From assembly GCF_004135385.1 (NCBI RefSeq), contig NZ_CP035493.1, positions 2,418,001 through 2,482,000 on the forward strand: a stretch of DNA of 64,000 bases. Reading direction: 5' to 3'. A model generated the notes under the pieces. The model searched no databases. It had not been told where the DNA came from and saw nothing but the letters and a program-made list of their open reading frames with translations. Below, piece by piece: positions 1 through 7,406 of the stretch (positions are counted from its first letter, which is position 1; every line of letters begins with the position of its first letter). Both the position numbers and the translations under genes were made by a program. This DNA is from Xylanimonas protaetiae (GTDB lineage: Bacteria; Actinomycetota; Actinomycetes; Actinomycetales; Cellulomonadaceae).

Positions 1-178
1 GAACCCCGACCAGAAGGCGTTCGTCGACGGCGCCGAGTACGCGCAGGGCGTGGCGCCGATCGAGGGGTGGACCGACGTCATCACCGACTTCAACGCCCAG
101 CTCGAAGGCCTGACGACGGCTGATCCCCAGGCCATCCTCACGTCCGTCCAGAGCTCGCTCGCGGCGATCGCCCCGTGA
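1..178 (+). CDS. ABC sugar-binding protein, C-terminal fragment
   Basis: The window opens inside a gene whose last 58 residues are read from base 2. The fragment ends in a run of short helical segments (EYAQGVAP, DVITDFNAQL, ILTSVQSSLAAIAP) typical of the C-terminus of family 1 extracellular solute-binding proteins, the lipoprotein receptors of carbohydrate ABC importers. Its TGA overlaps the GTG start of the next permease (GTGA), so the two are translationally coupled, and it is followed by two MalF/MalG-type permeases. The family call rests mainly on this context; the substrate cannot be told. Confidence 0.7.
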   Translation, partial: NPDQKAFVDGAEYAQGVAPIEGWTDVITDFNAQLEGLTTADPQAILTSVQSSLAAIAP

Positions 179-1365
179 CGGCGACGGCGTCGGGCCCGGC
201 GGCGACCGGCCGTCGTCGGGCCCGGAGGTCGGCTGGCCGCAGAGGCGGGCACGCCGCAGCCGGCTGGGTCTTCGTGACGCCCACGCTCGTGATCCTCGGG
301 CTCTTCATGCTGATCCCGATCATCATGGCGTTGTGGGTGAGCGTCTCGGACTGGACCGGGCGCGGCAGCCCGTTCGCCGGCGGCGTCCACTTCGTCGGGG
401 CCGACAACTACGCGAACATCCTCACGGGCGGGGGACTGCCGCAGCGGGACTTCGCGACGTCGCTGCGCAACAACGCCTACTACGTGCTGCTCGTCGTGCC
501 GATCCAGACGGTGGTCTCGCTGCTGCTGGCCGTCATGGTCAACCAGAAGATCCTCCGGGCCCGGAGCGCGTTCCGGACGGCGTTCTACTTCCCGTCGGTG
601 ACCAGCTCGGTGGCCATCACCGTCGTGTTCCTGTTCCTGTTCACGGCGTCGGGCGCCGTGAACAGGTTCCTGAGCGCCCTCAGCATCAGCGGGCCCAACT
701 GGTTCGCCGACCCGCGTGGGGTGATCCACATCATCCTGGGCGCGTTCGGCGTCGACGGGCCGCCCGCGGCGCTGCAGAACGCCCCGTTCCTGGGCCTGTC
801 GTGGTGGCAGTGGCTCGCGGGGCCGTCCGTGGCCATGTGCGTGTTCATCATCATGGCGATCTTCACGACGTCGGGGACGTTCATGCTGCTGTTCATCGCG
901 GCCCTGCAGAACATCGAGGGCGAGGTGGAGGAGGCCGCGATGATGGACGGCGCGAGCGCCTGGCAGCGGCTGCGCCTCGTCACCGTCCCGATGCTGCGCC
1001 CGACGATCTTCACGGTCGTCACCCTGGGCCTGGTCGGGACCTGGCAGGTCTTCGACCAGATCTTCACGGCCACGCAGGGCGGGCCTGGCAAGACGACGCT
1101 GACCCCGGCGTTCCTGTCCTACCAGGCGTCGTTCCTGAACCAGCGGTGGGGCAACGGCGCCGCGATCGCGTTCATCCTCTTCGTCATCATCGTGGTGATG
1201 ACCCTCTTCCAGCGGATCGTGCTGCGGGAGCGGGACACGGTGCCGCGCCGCAAGAGGTTCGTCCTGTCCGGTGCGGTGACGACGCCGACCGCGGCCGTTG
1301 CCGCGGCGTCCTCGACACGCCCGCCGCCGTCCGCGTCGCCCGAACCGCCCGAGGAGCAGCCATGA
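175..1365 (+). CDS. Carbohydrate ABC transporter permease, MalF-like
   Basis: Inner-membrane subunit of a binding-protein-dependent sugar importer, 396 aa. A basic N-terminus precedes the first membrane helix (about residues 30-56, rich in LVILGLFMLIPIIMALW), followed by five more hydrophobic segments. The cytoplasmic EAA loop that docks to the ATPase is visible at about 247-266 (VEEAAMMDGASAWQRL). The last 30 residues form a Pro/Ala/Ser-rich tail beyond the usual end. The GTG start overlaps the stop of the binding protein, and the stop overlaps the next permease (ATGA), giving one operon. No ATPase is in view; many actinobacterial sugar importers share a distant MsiK-type ATPase. The substrate is unknown. 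Confidence 0.9.
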   Translation: MTATASGPAATGRRRARRSAGRRGGHAAAGWVFVTPTLVILGLFMLIPIIMALWVSVSDWTGRGSPFAGGVHFVGADNYANILTGGGLPQRDFATSLRNNAYYVLLVVPIQTVVSLLLAVMVNQKILRARSAFRTAFYFPSVTSSVAITVVFLFLFTASGAVNRFLSALSISGPNWFADPRGVIHIILGAFGVDGPPAALQNAPFLGLSWWQWLAGPSVAMCVFIIMAIFTTSGTFMLLFIAALQNIEGEVEEAAMMDGASAWQRLRLVTVPMLRPTIFTVVTLGLVGTWQVFDQIFTATQGGPGKTTLTPAFLSYQASFLNQRWGNGAAIAFILFVIIVVMTLFQRIVLRERDTVPRRKRFVLSGAVTTPTAAVAAASSTRPPPSASPEPPEEQP

Positions 1366-2195
1366 CGCGCAGGTGGACGACGCGAGCCGTCCTGCTCCAC
1401 GTGGTGCTCGTCGCGCTCGCGCTCGTGTACATCTACCCGTTCCTGCTGTCGGTCGCGACGTCGTTCAAGACGGACGCCGAAGCGGTCGCCAACCCGCTCT
1501 CGCTGTGGCCCGAGACGTTCACGACCGCCGCGTACGAACGGCTCTTCGTCAACTCGGACTTCCCGCTCTGGTTCCGCAACTCGGTCGTCGTCACCGTCGC
1601 GGTGACGCTGGGCCGCGTGCTGTTCAGCTCGCTCGCCGGCTACGCGCTGGCGCGCATCCCGTTCAAGGGCCGCGGGCTCGTATTCGGCCTGATCATCGGC
1701 ATCATGGCCGTGCCGGGTGTCGTGCTGCTCATCCCGCGGTTCCTGGTGCTCAACACGTTCGGCATCTACGACACGTGGGCGGGCATCATCTTCCCGCTCA
1801 TGGTCGACGCCGCCGGGGTGTTCATCATGAAGAACTTCTTCGAGTCGATCCCGCCCGCAGTCGAGGAGGCCGCCCGGATCGACGGCGCGGGCACGTTCCG
1901 GATGTTCTGGTCGATCGTGCTGCCCATGGCCGCGCCGGCCGTCATCACCATCACCATCCTGTCGTTCCAGGGCTCCTGGAACGAGCTGACGCACTTCATC
2001 GTTGCCTCGCAGCGCGCCGACCTCGTGACCCTCACCAAGGGCGTCGCGCAGCTCTCCTCGGGCGCGCTGAGCCAGGGGTCGCAGTTCCCGCTGACCCTGG
2101 GCGCCGCGATGATCATGACGATCCCCGTGGCGATCCTGTTCTTCATCTTCCAGAAGAAGATCATGAACGTCAGCACGGGCGCGGTGAAGGGCTGA
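1362..2195 (+). CDS. Carbohydrate ABC transporter permease, MalG-like
   Basis: Second permease of the sugar importer, 277 aa, the normal length for MalG-type subunits. The start overlaps the previous stop as ATGA; a longer reading frame runs upstream but lies inside the first permease. Six hydrophobic segments are visible, and the EAA loop is at about 166-183 (VEEAARIDGAGTFRMF). This loop contacts the nucleotide-binding subunit in the family. The gene ends the operon, 6 bp before the convergent repair gene. The substrate is not deducible from the sequence. Confidence 0.9.
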   Translation: MTRRWTTRAVLLHVVLVALALVYIYPFLLSVATSFKTDAEAVANPLSLWPETFTTAAYERLFVNSDFPLWFRNSVVVTVAVTLGRVLFSSLAGYALARIPFKGRGLVFGLIIGIMAVPGVVLLIPRFLVLNTFGIYDTWAGIIFPLMVDAAGVFIMKNFFESIPPAVEEAARIDGAGTFRMFWSIVLPMAAPAVITITILSFQGSWNELTHFIVASQRADLVTLTKGVAQLSSGALSQGSQFPLTLGAAMIMTIPVAILFFIFQKKIMNVSTGAVKG

Positions 2196-2201
2196 CCGCT
2201 C

Positions 2202-2792
2202 TCAGCGGGCGGCCTTGGCGGCCGCCTTCGCGGCCTTCTTGAACTCGCGCACCTTGGCGAGCGCGTCCGCGCTCGTGACGTCGGCGATCGAGCGGAACGA
2301 GCCCTCGTCGCCGTAGTGGCCCGCGGCCTCGCGCCAGCCCTCGGGCCGCACGTCGCGCTGCTTGCCCAGCAGCGCGAGGAAGATGCGCGCCTTCTGCTCC
2401 CCGAACCCGGGCAGCGCGTGGAGCCGCGCCACCACCTCGGCCCCCGACGGCGCCCCGCCGCCCGCACCCGGGTCGGTCCAGAGGCGCGTGACGTCGCCGT
2501 CGTAGTCGTCGACGACGACGCGGGCGACCGCCTGCACCCGCTCGGCCATCGAGCGGCCGTACCGGTGGATCGCCGGGGGCGTCGTGGCCAGCGCCACGAA
2601 CGCGTCGGGATCGGCCGCGGCGATCGCGTGCGGGTCGAGCGTGCCGAGCCGGTCGCGGATCTTCCGCGGGCCAGCGAAGGCGTGCTCCATCGGGTACTGC
2701 TGGTCCAGGAGCATGCCGATCAGCAGTGCGAACGGGTCGTCCGTGAGGAGCTGGTCGGTCTCGGGGTCACCGGTGAGCCAGAGCGCGGTCAT
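2202..2792 (-). CDS. HhH-GPD family DNA base-excision repair protein
   Basis: A 196-aa protein of the small actinobacterial HhH-GPD family related to DNA glycosylases. It opens with a conserved segment (FALLIGMLLDQQYPMEHAF, residues 21-39) and carries a helix-hairpin-helix at 126-139 (LPGFGEQKARIFLA), the non-specific DNA-binding element. The C-terminus is a Lys/Ala-rich basic tail. Start ATG 2792 is chosen because a CAGAAT hexamer lies exactly 6 nt upstream on the minus strand, which fits leaderless initiation, and because homology begins there; the longer frame upstream is a shadow of the neighbouring gene. Substrate lesion and catalytic activity are unknown. Confidence 0.85.
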   Translation of the reverse strand: MTALWLTGDPETDQLLTDDPFALLIGMLLDQQYPMEHAFAGPRKIRDRLGTLDPHAIAAADPDAFVALATTPPAIHRYGRSMAERVQAVARVVVDDYDGDVTRLWTDPGAGGGAPSGAEVVARLHALPGFGEQKARIFLALLGKQRDVRPEGWREAAGHYGDEGSFRSIADVTSADALAKVREFKKAAKAAAKAAR

Positions 2793-2945
2793 GCGGCCAT
2801 TCTGGCGCGACGCGCCGGGGAGGGGCGCCTGAGCGGTCAGATCGGCGTGACGCCGTCCTGCGTCGGGGACCGTAGAGGCTCGGTCTCGTGCCGGTCCCTT
2901 GCGGCCCGGGACCGTCCGGCCCGCAAGGACCCTGGAGGACACCCC

Positions 2946-3620
2946 ATGCGCACCACCGTGAAGAAGCTCGCCGCCGTCGCCGGCCTGGCCGCCGTGCTGG
3001 CGCTGTCCGCGTGCTCGGGCACCGACGACGCCGCGACCGCTGCCGCCGGCTCCGCCGTCGTCGACCCGACCGTGGGCGTCGCCATCGACGGTGCGGGCAA
3101 GGCCGTGGAGCCGACGCACGACGCCGTCGTCGTCGAGGTGTTCTCCGACTTCCTGTGCCCGTGGTGCCAGCGGTTCGAGACGGACCACGGCGACGAGATC
3201 CTCGAGCTCGCCGGCGACGACCGCTTCGACGTGCGCTGGCGTCCGGTCGCGTGGCTCGACCGCAACGCGGGCGGGTCCGAGTACTCCACCCGCACGGCCA
3301 TGCTGCTGCTGCACGTCGCCGAGCACAGCCCGCAGCACTTCTGGGACACGCTCGTCGCGATCATGGACGTCCGCGAGGGCGGCCCGCAGCTCACGCACGG
3401 ACAGCTCGCAGACGTCGTCGCCGCCGTGGGCGTCGAGGGCGACCTGGTCGCCGTCCAGAGCGACGCCGACCTGCGCGCCCAGGTGCTCGCCTTCTCCAAC
3501 GAGGCGTCCTCGCTCGACGTCCGGCACGTCCCGTGGATCAACGTCGACGGCGTGCAGTGGGAGTGGGGCACCGAGGACGCCGGCAGCCTGCGCGACGCGG
3601 CGCACTCCGCGCTGAGCTGA
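2946..3620 (+). CDS. DsbA/thioredoxin-fold lipoprotein
   Basis: A 224-aa exported thiol-disulfide protein. The N-terminus is a lipoprotein signal: basic MRTTVKK, a hydrophobic core, then a lipobox ending at Cys23 (LALSAC). The mature part has a thioredoxin fold with the redox motif C71-P-W-C74 in a VFSDFLCPWCQRF context, as in DsbA/DsbG-like proteins, and a late cis-Pro region (DVRHVPWINVDG). It would act outside the membrane in disulfide formation or isomerisation of secreted proteins. A GGAGG ribosome-binding site lies 9 nt before the ATG, so this gene is leadered, unlike several neighbours. Its partner reductase or oxidase is not in the window. Confidence 0.88.
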   Translation: MRTTVKKLAAVAGLAAVLALSACSGTDDAATAAAGSAVVDPTVGVAIDGAGKAVEPTHDAVVVEVFSDFLCPWCQRFETDHGDEILELAGDDRFDVRWRPVAWLDRNAGGSEYSTRTAMLLLHVAEHSPQHFWDTLVAIMDVREGGPQLTHGQLADVVAAVGVEGDLVAVQSDADLRAQVLAFSNEASSLDVRHVPWINVDGVQWEWGTEDAGSLRDAAHSALS

Positions 3621-3675
3621 CGCCGACCCGCCCCGGGCCGCGCACTGCTCGGTCCGCTCGTGGCAGCATCCGGGA

Positions 3676-4584
3676 ATGCCGACGCACTGGGACTTCTTCG
3701 CCGACCCGAACGTGTTCCTCGACGTCGCGGGAGAGCACCTCGCCCGCGACCCCCTCGACACGAGCGTCGTCGCGACCCAGGCGGACCGGGTACGTGAGCT
3801 TCTCGACGCGGGCGACGCGGTCCCCGACGCCCCGCACTGGTTCGCCGTCGCGCGCGACGGCGACGCCGTCGTGGGCGTAGCCATGCGGACCACCCCGGTT
3901 GCGCCGCACCCGCTCTACGTGGCCGCGCTGCCGGACGGTGCCGCCGCCGCCCTCGTCGACGCTCTTGCCGCGCGTGGCGAGCGGGTGGGTGGGGTGAACG
4001 GCACGCTCCCGGCCGCCCGCGCAGTCGCCGACCGTGCCGCACGGCTCGCCGGGGGTCGCGTCGTCGTGCCGATGGAGACGCGCCTGCACGAGGTGCGGGC
4101 CGTCGTGCTCCCGGCGACGGTGCCGGCGGGATCGGCACGCCTGGCGACGCCCGAGGACGCGCCCCTGCTCACACGATGGTGGCTCGCGTTCCACGCGGAC
4201 GCAGAGCTCCAGGCGGGCCGCGTGCCGGCCGCAGGGACCGCCGAAGAGGCCGCTGCTGCCGGGGAGCGCGCCGCGGCGTCGGTGGTCTCCCGGATCGCGC
4301 GGGGCAGCGCCTGGGTGTGGGACGTGGACGGCGAGGCCGTCCACCTCACGTCGTATGCCGGTCCCGCGTACGGCGTCGCGCGGATCGGACCCGTCTACAC
4401 GCCGCCGCAGCACCGCTCGCTGGGATACGCGGGCGCGCTCGTCGCGCACGTCTCGCAGCTGCTGCTCGACGCCGGGCACCGCGTGTGCCTCTTCACCGAC
4501 CGCGCGAACCCCGCCTCCACCAAGGTGTACGAGCGGATCGGCTACGAGCGCGTGGCCGACACGGCGGAGCACCTCGTGGTGTGA
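3676..4584 (+). CDS. GNAT family N-acetyltransferase
   Basis: A 302-aa acyl-CoA-dependent acetyltransferase. The C-terminal half holds the acetyl-CoA-binding core: a beta strand leading into VYTPPQHRSLGYAGAL (about 239-254), where the Arg/Gly-x-Gly turn holds the pyrophosphate, then CLFTDRANPASTKVYERIGY (about 274-293), the usual motif B. The N-terminal half is diverged, as in actinobacterial GNATs of about 300 residues that read like two tandem GNAT folds. A CAGCAT hexamer stands 6 nt before the ATG. The substrate is unknown and neighbours give no clue. Confidence 0.85.
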   Translation: MPTHWDFFADPNVFLDVAGEHLARDPLDTSVVATQADRVRELLDAGDAVPDAPHWFAVARDGDAVVGVAMRTTPVAPHPLYVAALPDGAAAALVDALAARGERVGGVNGTLPAARAVADRAARLAGGRVVVPMETRLHEVRAVVLPATVPAGSARLATPEDAPLLTRWWLAFHADAELQAGRVPAAGTAEEAAAAGERAAASVVSRIARGSAWVWDVDGEAVHLTSYAGPAYGVARIGPVYTPPQHRSLGYAGALVAHVSQLLLDAGHRVCLFTDRANPASTKVYERIGYERVADTAEHLVV

Positions 4585-4720
4585 GCGGCCGCCGAGGGTC
4601 TCCGGTGAGCCCGCCCCACACTTCGAGTCGTCGCACCGGCTGCGGATGAGGTGAGCCCGACCCGACGTGGTTCCGCGTGACCGGAGGTGTCGCCCGGAGG
4701 CCGGTGGCACAGTGGCCGGT

Positions 4721-5137
4721 ATGGTCATCAACCCCCGCATCGAGCGCGGCGCGCGGCGGTTCAACCCGCGCATGCTGGCGTTCGCGCGCAAGGTGCCGCC
4801 GTTCCTGGTGCTCGAGCACGTCGGCCGGAAGAGCGGCAAGGCGTTCCAGGCGCCCCTGACGGGCTTCGCCGCGCGCGACCCGGACTCGCTCGGCGTGCTC
4901 GTCGTGATCCCGCTGCCCTGGGGCGCCGACACGGACTGGTGCAGGAACGTGCGGCACGCCGGCCGGTTCGCGATCACCCGCCGCGGCGTCCGGTACGCCG
5001 TCACGGACCTGCGCGTGGTGAGCCGTGCCGAGGCGGTCGGCCTGGGCGTGCGTGCCGCCACCCTGCTGGGGCCGCTCCGCCAGGAGTGGCAGTTCCTGGT
5101 GGGGACGCTGCACGCGTCAGGCTCGCCGGAGCTGTGA
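4721..5137 (+). CDS. Nitroreductase/deazaflavin-dependent oxidoreductase family protein
   Basis: A 138-aa single-domain protein of the split-barrel fold used by F420-dependent (Ddn-like) nitroreductases in actinobacteria. The pattern FLVLEHVGRKSGKAFQAPL (about residues 27-45) is the diagnostic region, equivalent to the TTGRKSG-type cofactor loop, followed by a GTG/GAD-type turn and NVRHAGRFAITRRG. Start ATG 4721 is chosen because the family begins with a short helix just before this loop and a CACAGT hexamer lies 7 nt upstream; an in-frame GTG 54 nt earlier is less likely. Cofactor (F420, FMN or heme) cannot be settled from sequence reading. Confidence 0.8.
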   Translation: MVINPRIERGARRFNPRMLAFARKVPPFLVLEHVGRKSGKAFQAPLTGFAARDPDSLGVLVVIPLPWGADTDWCRNVRHAGRFAITRRGVRYAVTDLRVVSRAEAVGLGVRAATLLGPLRQEWQFLVGTLHASGSPEL

Positions 5138-5184
5138 GCCCCGGACCCTGAGGGTCACCGGCGTCGGCGGCGGCGAGCCCGATC

Positions 5185-5190
5185 TAGGCT
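5185..5190 (+). promoter_or_regulatory. -10-like element of leaderless SDR gene
   Basis: TAGGCT (TANNNT type) with a 7-nt gap to ATG 5198. It is one of the best examples of a spacing that recurs across the window and would place transcription start at the start codon. Confidence 0.5.
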
Positions 5191-5197
5191 GCTCGCC

Positions 5198-5989
5198 ATG
5201 AGCTCCAGCGCCCCCGAGACCACCCCTGCCGCCCGCCGCGTCCTCGTGACCGGCGCCTCCTCCGGGATCGGGGCTGCCACCGCGGCCAGGCTCGCCGCCG
5301 ACGGCTGGTCCGTCGTCGCCGCGGCACGCCGCGCCGAGCGCCTGGAGGCGCTCGCGGCCGGCAGCGACCGGATCGAGGCGTACCCGCTCGACATCACGTC
5401 CGACGACGACGTCGCCGCGCTCGTCGCGCACCTCGAGGCGACCGGCGGGCTCGACGCCGTCGTGAACAACGCGGGCGGCGCGCTCGGCCTCGACCGCGTC
5501 GAGGCCGCCGATCTCGCCCAGTGGCAGCGCATGTACGACGTCAACGTGCTGGGCACGCTGCGCGTCACGCAGGCCGTCCTCCCGCTGCTGCGGGCATCCG
5601 CCGCGACGACGGGCGGCTCCGACGTCGTCGTCGTCACCTCGACCGCCGCCTACGCGACGTACGAGGGGGGCTCCGGCTACACGGCTGCGAAGCACGCCGA
5701 GCGGATGCTCGCGACGACGCTGCGCTGGGAGCTCGCCGGCGAGCCGTTGCGCGTGGTGCAGATCGCCCCGGGCGCCGTGGCCACGGAGGAGTTCTCCCTG
5801 GTGCGGTTCGACGGCGACGCCGAGCGCGCCGCCGCGGTCTACGAGGGCTACCAGCCGCTCGTCGCGGACGACATCGCCGACGCCGTCGCGTGGACGCTCA
5901 GCCGCCCGGCGTACGTGAGCATCGACGAGCTCGTCATCCGCCCCCGCGCCCAGGCCAACAACTGGAAGACCGTCAAGACCGGTGTCTGA
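5198..5989 (+). CDS. Short-chain dehydrogenase/reductase
   Basis: A 263-aa classical SDR oxidoreductase. The Rossmann nucleotide-binding motif TGASSGIG spans residues 18-25, NNAGG lies near 90, a catalytic Ser sits in the VVVTSTAAY strand, and the YTAAK motif gives Tyr161 and Lys165. The Arg-rich stretch after strand 2 (AARRAERLEAL) suggests NADP(H) preference. It resembles the NADP-dependent 3-hydroxy acid/serine dehydrogenase (YdfG-like) group, which is inference. A TAGGCT hexamer 7 nt before the ATG suggests a leaderless transcript. Its substrate is unknown. Confidence 0.9.
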   Translation: MSSSAPETTPAARRVLVTGASSGIGAATAARLAADGWSVVAAARRAERLEALAAGSDRIEAYPLDITSDDDVAALVAHLEATGGLDAVVNNAGGALGLDRVEAADLAQWQRMYDVNVLGTLRVTQAVLPLLRASAATTGGSDVVVVTSTAAYATYEGGSGYTAAKHAERMLATTLRWELAGEPLRVVQIAPGAVATEEFSLVRFDGDAERAAAVYEGYQPLVADDIADAVAWTLSRPAYVSIDELVIRPRAQANNWKTVKTGV

Positions 5990-6004
5990 CCCACCCCTTG
6001 CGGC

Positions 6005-6025
6005 ATATATCGGTGAGCGATATAT
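6005..6025. promoter_or_regulatory. Candidate PadR operator (inverted repeat)
   Basis: A perfect 8-bp inverted repeat, ATATATCG and CGATATAT, separated by GTGAG. It is strikingly AT-rich in this genome and ends 7 nt before the PadR start codon, so a bound repressor would sit on the -10 region or on the transcription start. PadR-family regulators usually bind such AT-rich dyads at their own promoters, so autorepression is the natural reading. Confidence 0.7.
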
Positions 6026-6032
6026 CTGACGT

Positions 6033-6437
6033 ATGGGAACGGGGACGCCGTTCCGGCTGACCGAGCAGGCCTACCTGGTGCTGCTCGCGCTCACGCCGGA
6101 ACCGCTGCACGGGTACGCGGTCATCACCGCCGTCAAGGAGCTGTCGGCCGGGCGCACCACGCTTGCCGCGGCCACGCTCTACGGCAACCTCGACCGGCTC
6201 ACCGCCGCGGGCCTCGTCGCGCCGGCGGGGGAGTCCGTCGTCGACGGGCGCCTGCGGCGGTACTACCGCATCACCGACGCCGGACGAGGCGCCGCCGAGG
6301 CGGAGACCGAGCGGCTCGCCGCGCTCGCCGCCCGTGCGCAGGCGGCGCTACGGCGCCGTGCCGCCCACGGCACCCAGGGCGGGCTCGCGGGCGGGTTCGC
6401 CTTCGGCCTGGCCACCCCTGCCGGGGGACTGGCATGA
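6033..6437 (+). CDS. PadR family transcriptional regulator
   Basis: A 134-aa winged-helix regulator. Residues about 8-90 form the PadR DNA-binding domain: LTEQAYLVLLALTPEPLHGY (helix 1 and turn), the recognition region TTLAAATLYGNLDRL and the wing VDGRLRRYYRIT. The C-terminal dimerisation part is short. A perfect AT-rich palindrome sits directly before the ATG. The stop overlaps the start of the following membrane-protein gene (ATGA), the typical actinobacterial pairing in which the regulator controls its adjacent membrane partner. The inducer is unknown. Confidence 0.92.
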   Translation: MGTGTPFRLTEQAYLVLLALTPEPLHGYAVITAVKELSAGRTTLAAATLYGNLDRLTAAGLVAPAGESVVDGRLRRYYRITDAGRGAAEAETERLAALAARAQAALRRRAAHGTQGGLAGGFAFGLATPAGGLA

Positions 6438-7042
6438 GCCGGCGCCCGCGTGGACCCGAGCCCTGGGACGCGATGCCGCAGGTCGCCCCGCGGCACTCGT
6501 TCGAACGGTCGGCCCGCTTCTGGCTCAACGCCTACCCGCGCCGCTGGCGAGAGCTGCACGGGGACGAGGCGACCGGCGTGCTGGAGGAGGTCGCGCTCGG
6601 CGGAGCCGAAGGGCTGCCTCGTCGGCTCCCGCGCGCCGAGATCGTCGGCCTGCTGAAGGCGGGCTGGGCGCTCCGCTGGCGGGAACATCCCCCGTTCTGG
6701 CGGTGGCTGGCCTACCGCGTCCTGGCCCGGCGCCTGCCGGCGGCGTACTGGTGGTGGGCGGCGGACGACATCCGCAGCCCGTGGTACCCCGTCGTCGAAG
6801 GCGTGGGACGGTTCGCGGCGATCGTCGTGGGATGGCTCGGGTGGTTTCTGGTCCCGTCGCTGCGAGGATATGGGATCTATGCGCTCGACCCCTGGTGGTG
6901 CGTGGTCTACGCGGCGCTGTTCGCGTCGATGGCCTTCCTCGCGCGCAACTCCTGGCGTCGTCGCGCGTGGCTGAAGCACGTCGTCGACGGCAACGTGCCG
7001 GCGTCCGTCCGGCCGTCGGGCGGAGAGCCGGGGCTGGCATGA
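6434..7042 (+). CDS. Membrane protein coupled to PadR regulator
   Basis: A 202-aa protein without a recognised enzymatic domain. The N-terminal cytoplasmic part has the motif [17 protein letters not shown] (about residues 24-40), which recurs in actinobacterial membrane proteins encoded next to PadR genes. A Trp-rich stretch follows, then two hydrophobic segments (about 119-138 and 146-165), and a basic end. It is translationally coupled to padR by ATGA. It is probably a co-regulated sensor or effector at the membrane, but the function is unknown. Confidence 0.75.
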   Translation: MSRRPRGPEPWDAMPQVAPRHSFERSARFWLNAYPRRWRELHGDEATGVLEEVALGGAEGLPRRLPRAEIVGLLKAGWALRWREHPPFWRWLAYRVLARRLPAAYWWWAADDIRSPWYPVVEGVGRFAAIVVGWLGWFLVPSLRGYGIYALDPWWCVVYAALFASMAFLARNSWRRRAWLKHVVDGNVPASVRPSGGEPGLA

Positions 7043-7152
7043 GGCGACGACGCCGCGGCCGCGCGCGCTGTGCCTGCGTCGTTCCGCGCGGCGCATGCCG
7101 GCGGCGTCGACCGGGTGGCGCTGGGACGCAGCCGGCGACGGCCGGTACGATG

Positions 7153-7397
7153 GCCCTTGGCGTCGATCCGGCTATCACCGGGGAGTCTCCGGAAGAACGG
7201 CCCTCGCGGGCTCAGTAGAACCGGACGGGTGGGCCCGTCACAGCCTCGAACGAGCGGTCGCTCCGGCGTCGTCGCACCCTGGTGGGTGCGCCCGGCGGCG
7301 GGACGGCAAGCGGGGTGGTACCGCGGTGTGCGGGTTGCCTGACCGGCAACGGCACGTCGTCCTCGCAGACGTCCCGCTGACAGACCCGTTCGAGGAG
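7153..7397 (+). promoter_or_regulatory. T-box riboswitch controlling ileS
   Basis: The 364-nt gap before ileS holds a T-box leader. The invariant T-box sequence GGGGTGGTACCGCGG lies at 7312-7326, with TGGT able to pair with the ACCA end of uncharged tRNA. A short Stem I with the Ile specifier ATC at 7174-7176 (CCGGCTATCACCGG) fits the ultrashort Stem I type known for actinobacterial ileS. A hairpin GTTGCC/GGCAAC follows at 7334-7350. CCTCG at 7361-7365 can pair with CGAGG at 7391-7395, the ribosome-binding site, so control is probably translational. A TACGAT hexamer at 7146-7151 is a plausible -10. The 100 nt before it show nothing else. Confidence 0.9.
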
Positions 7398-7406
7398 CCC
7401 CGTCCC

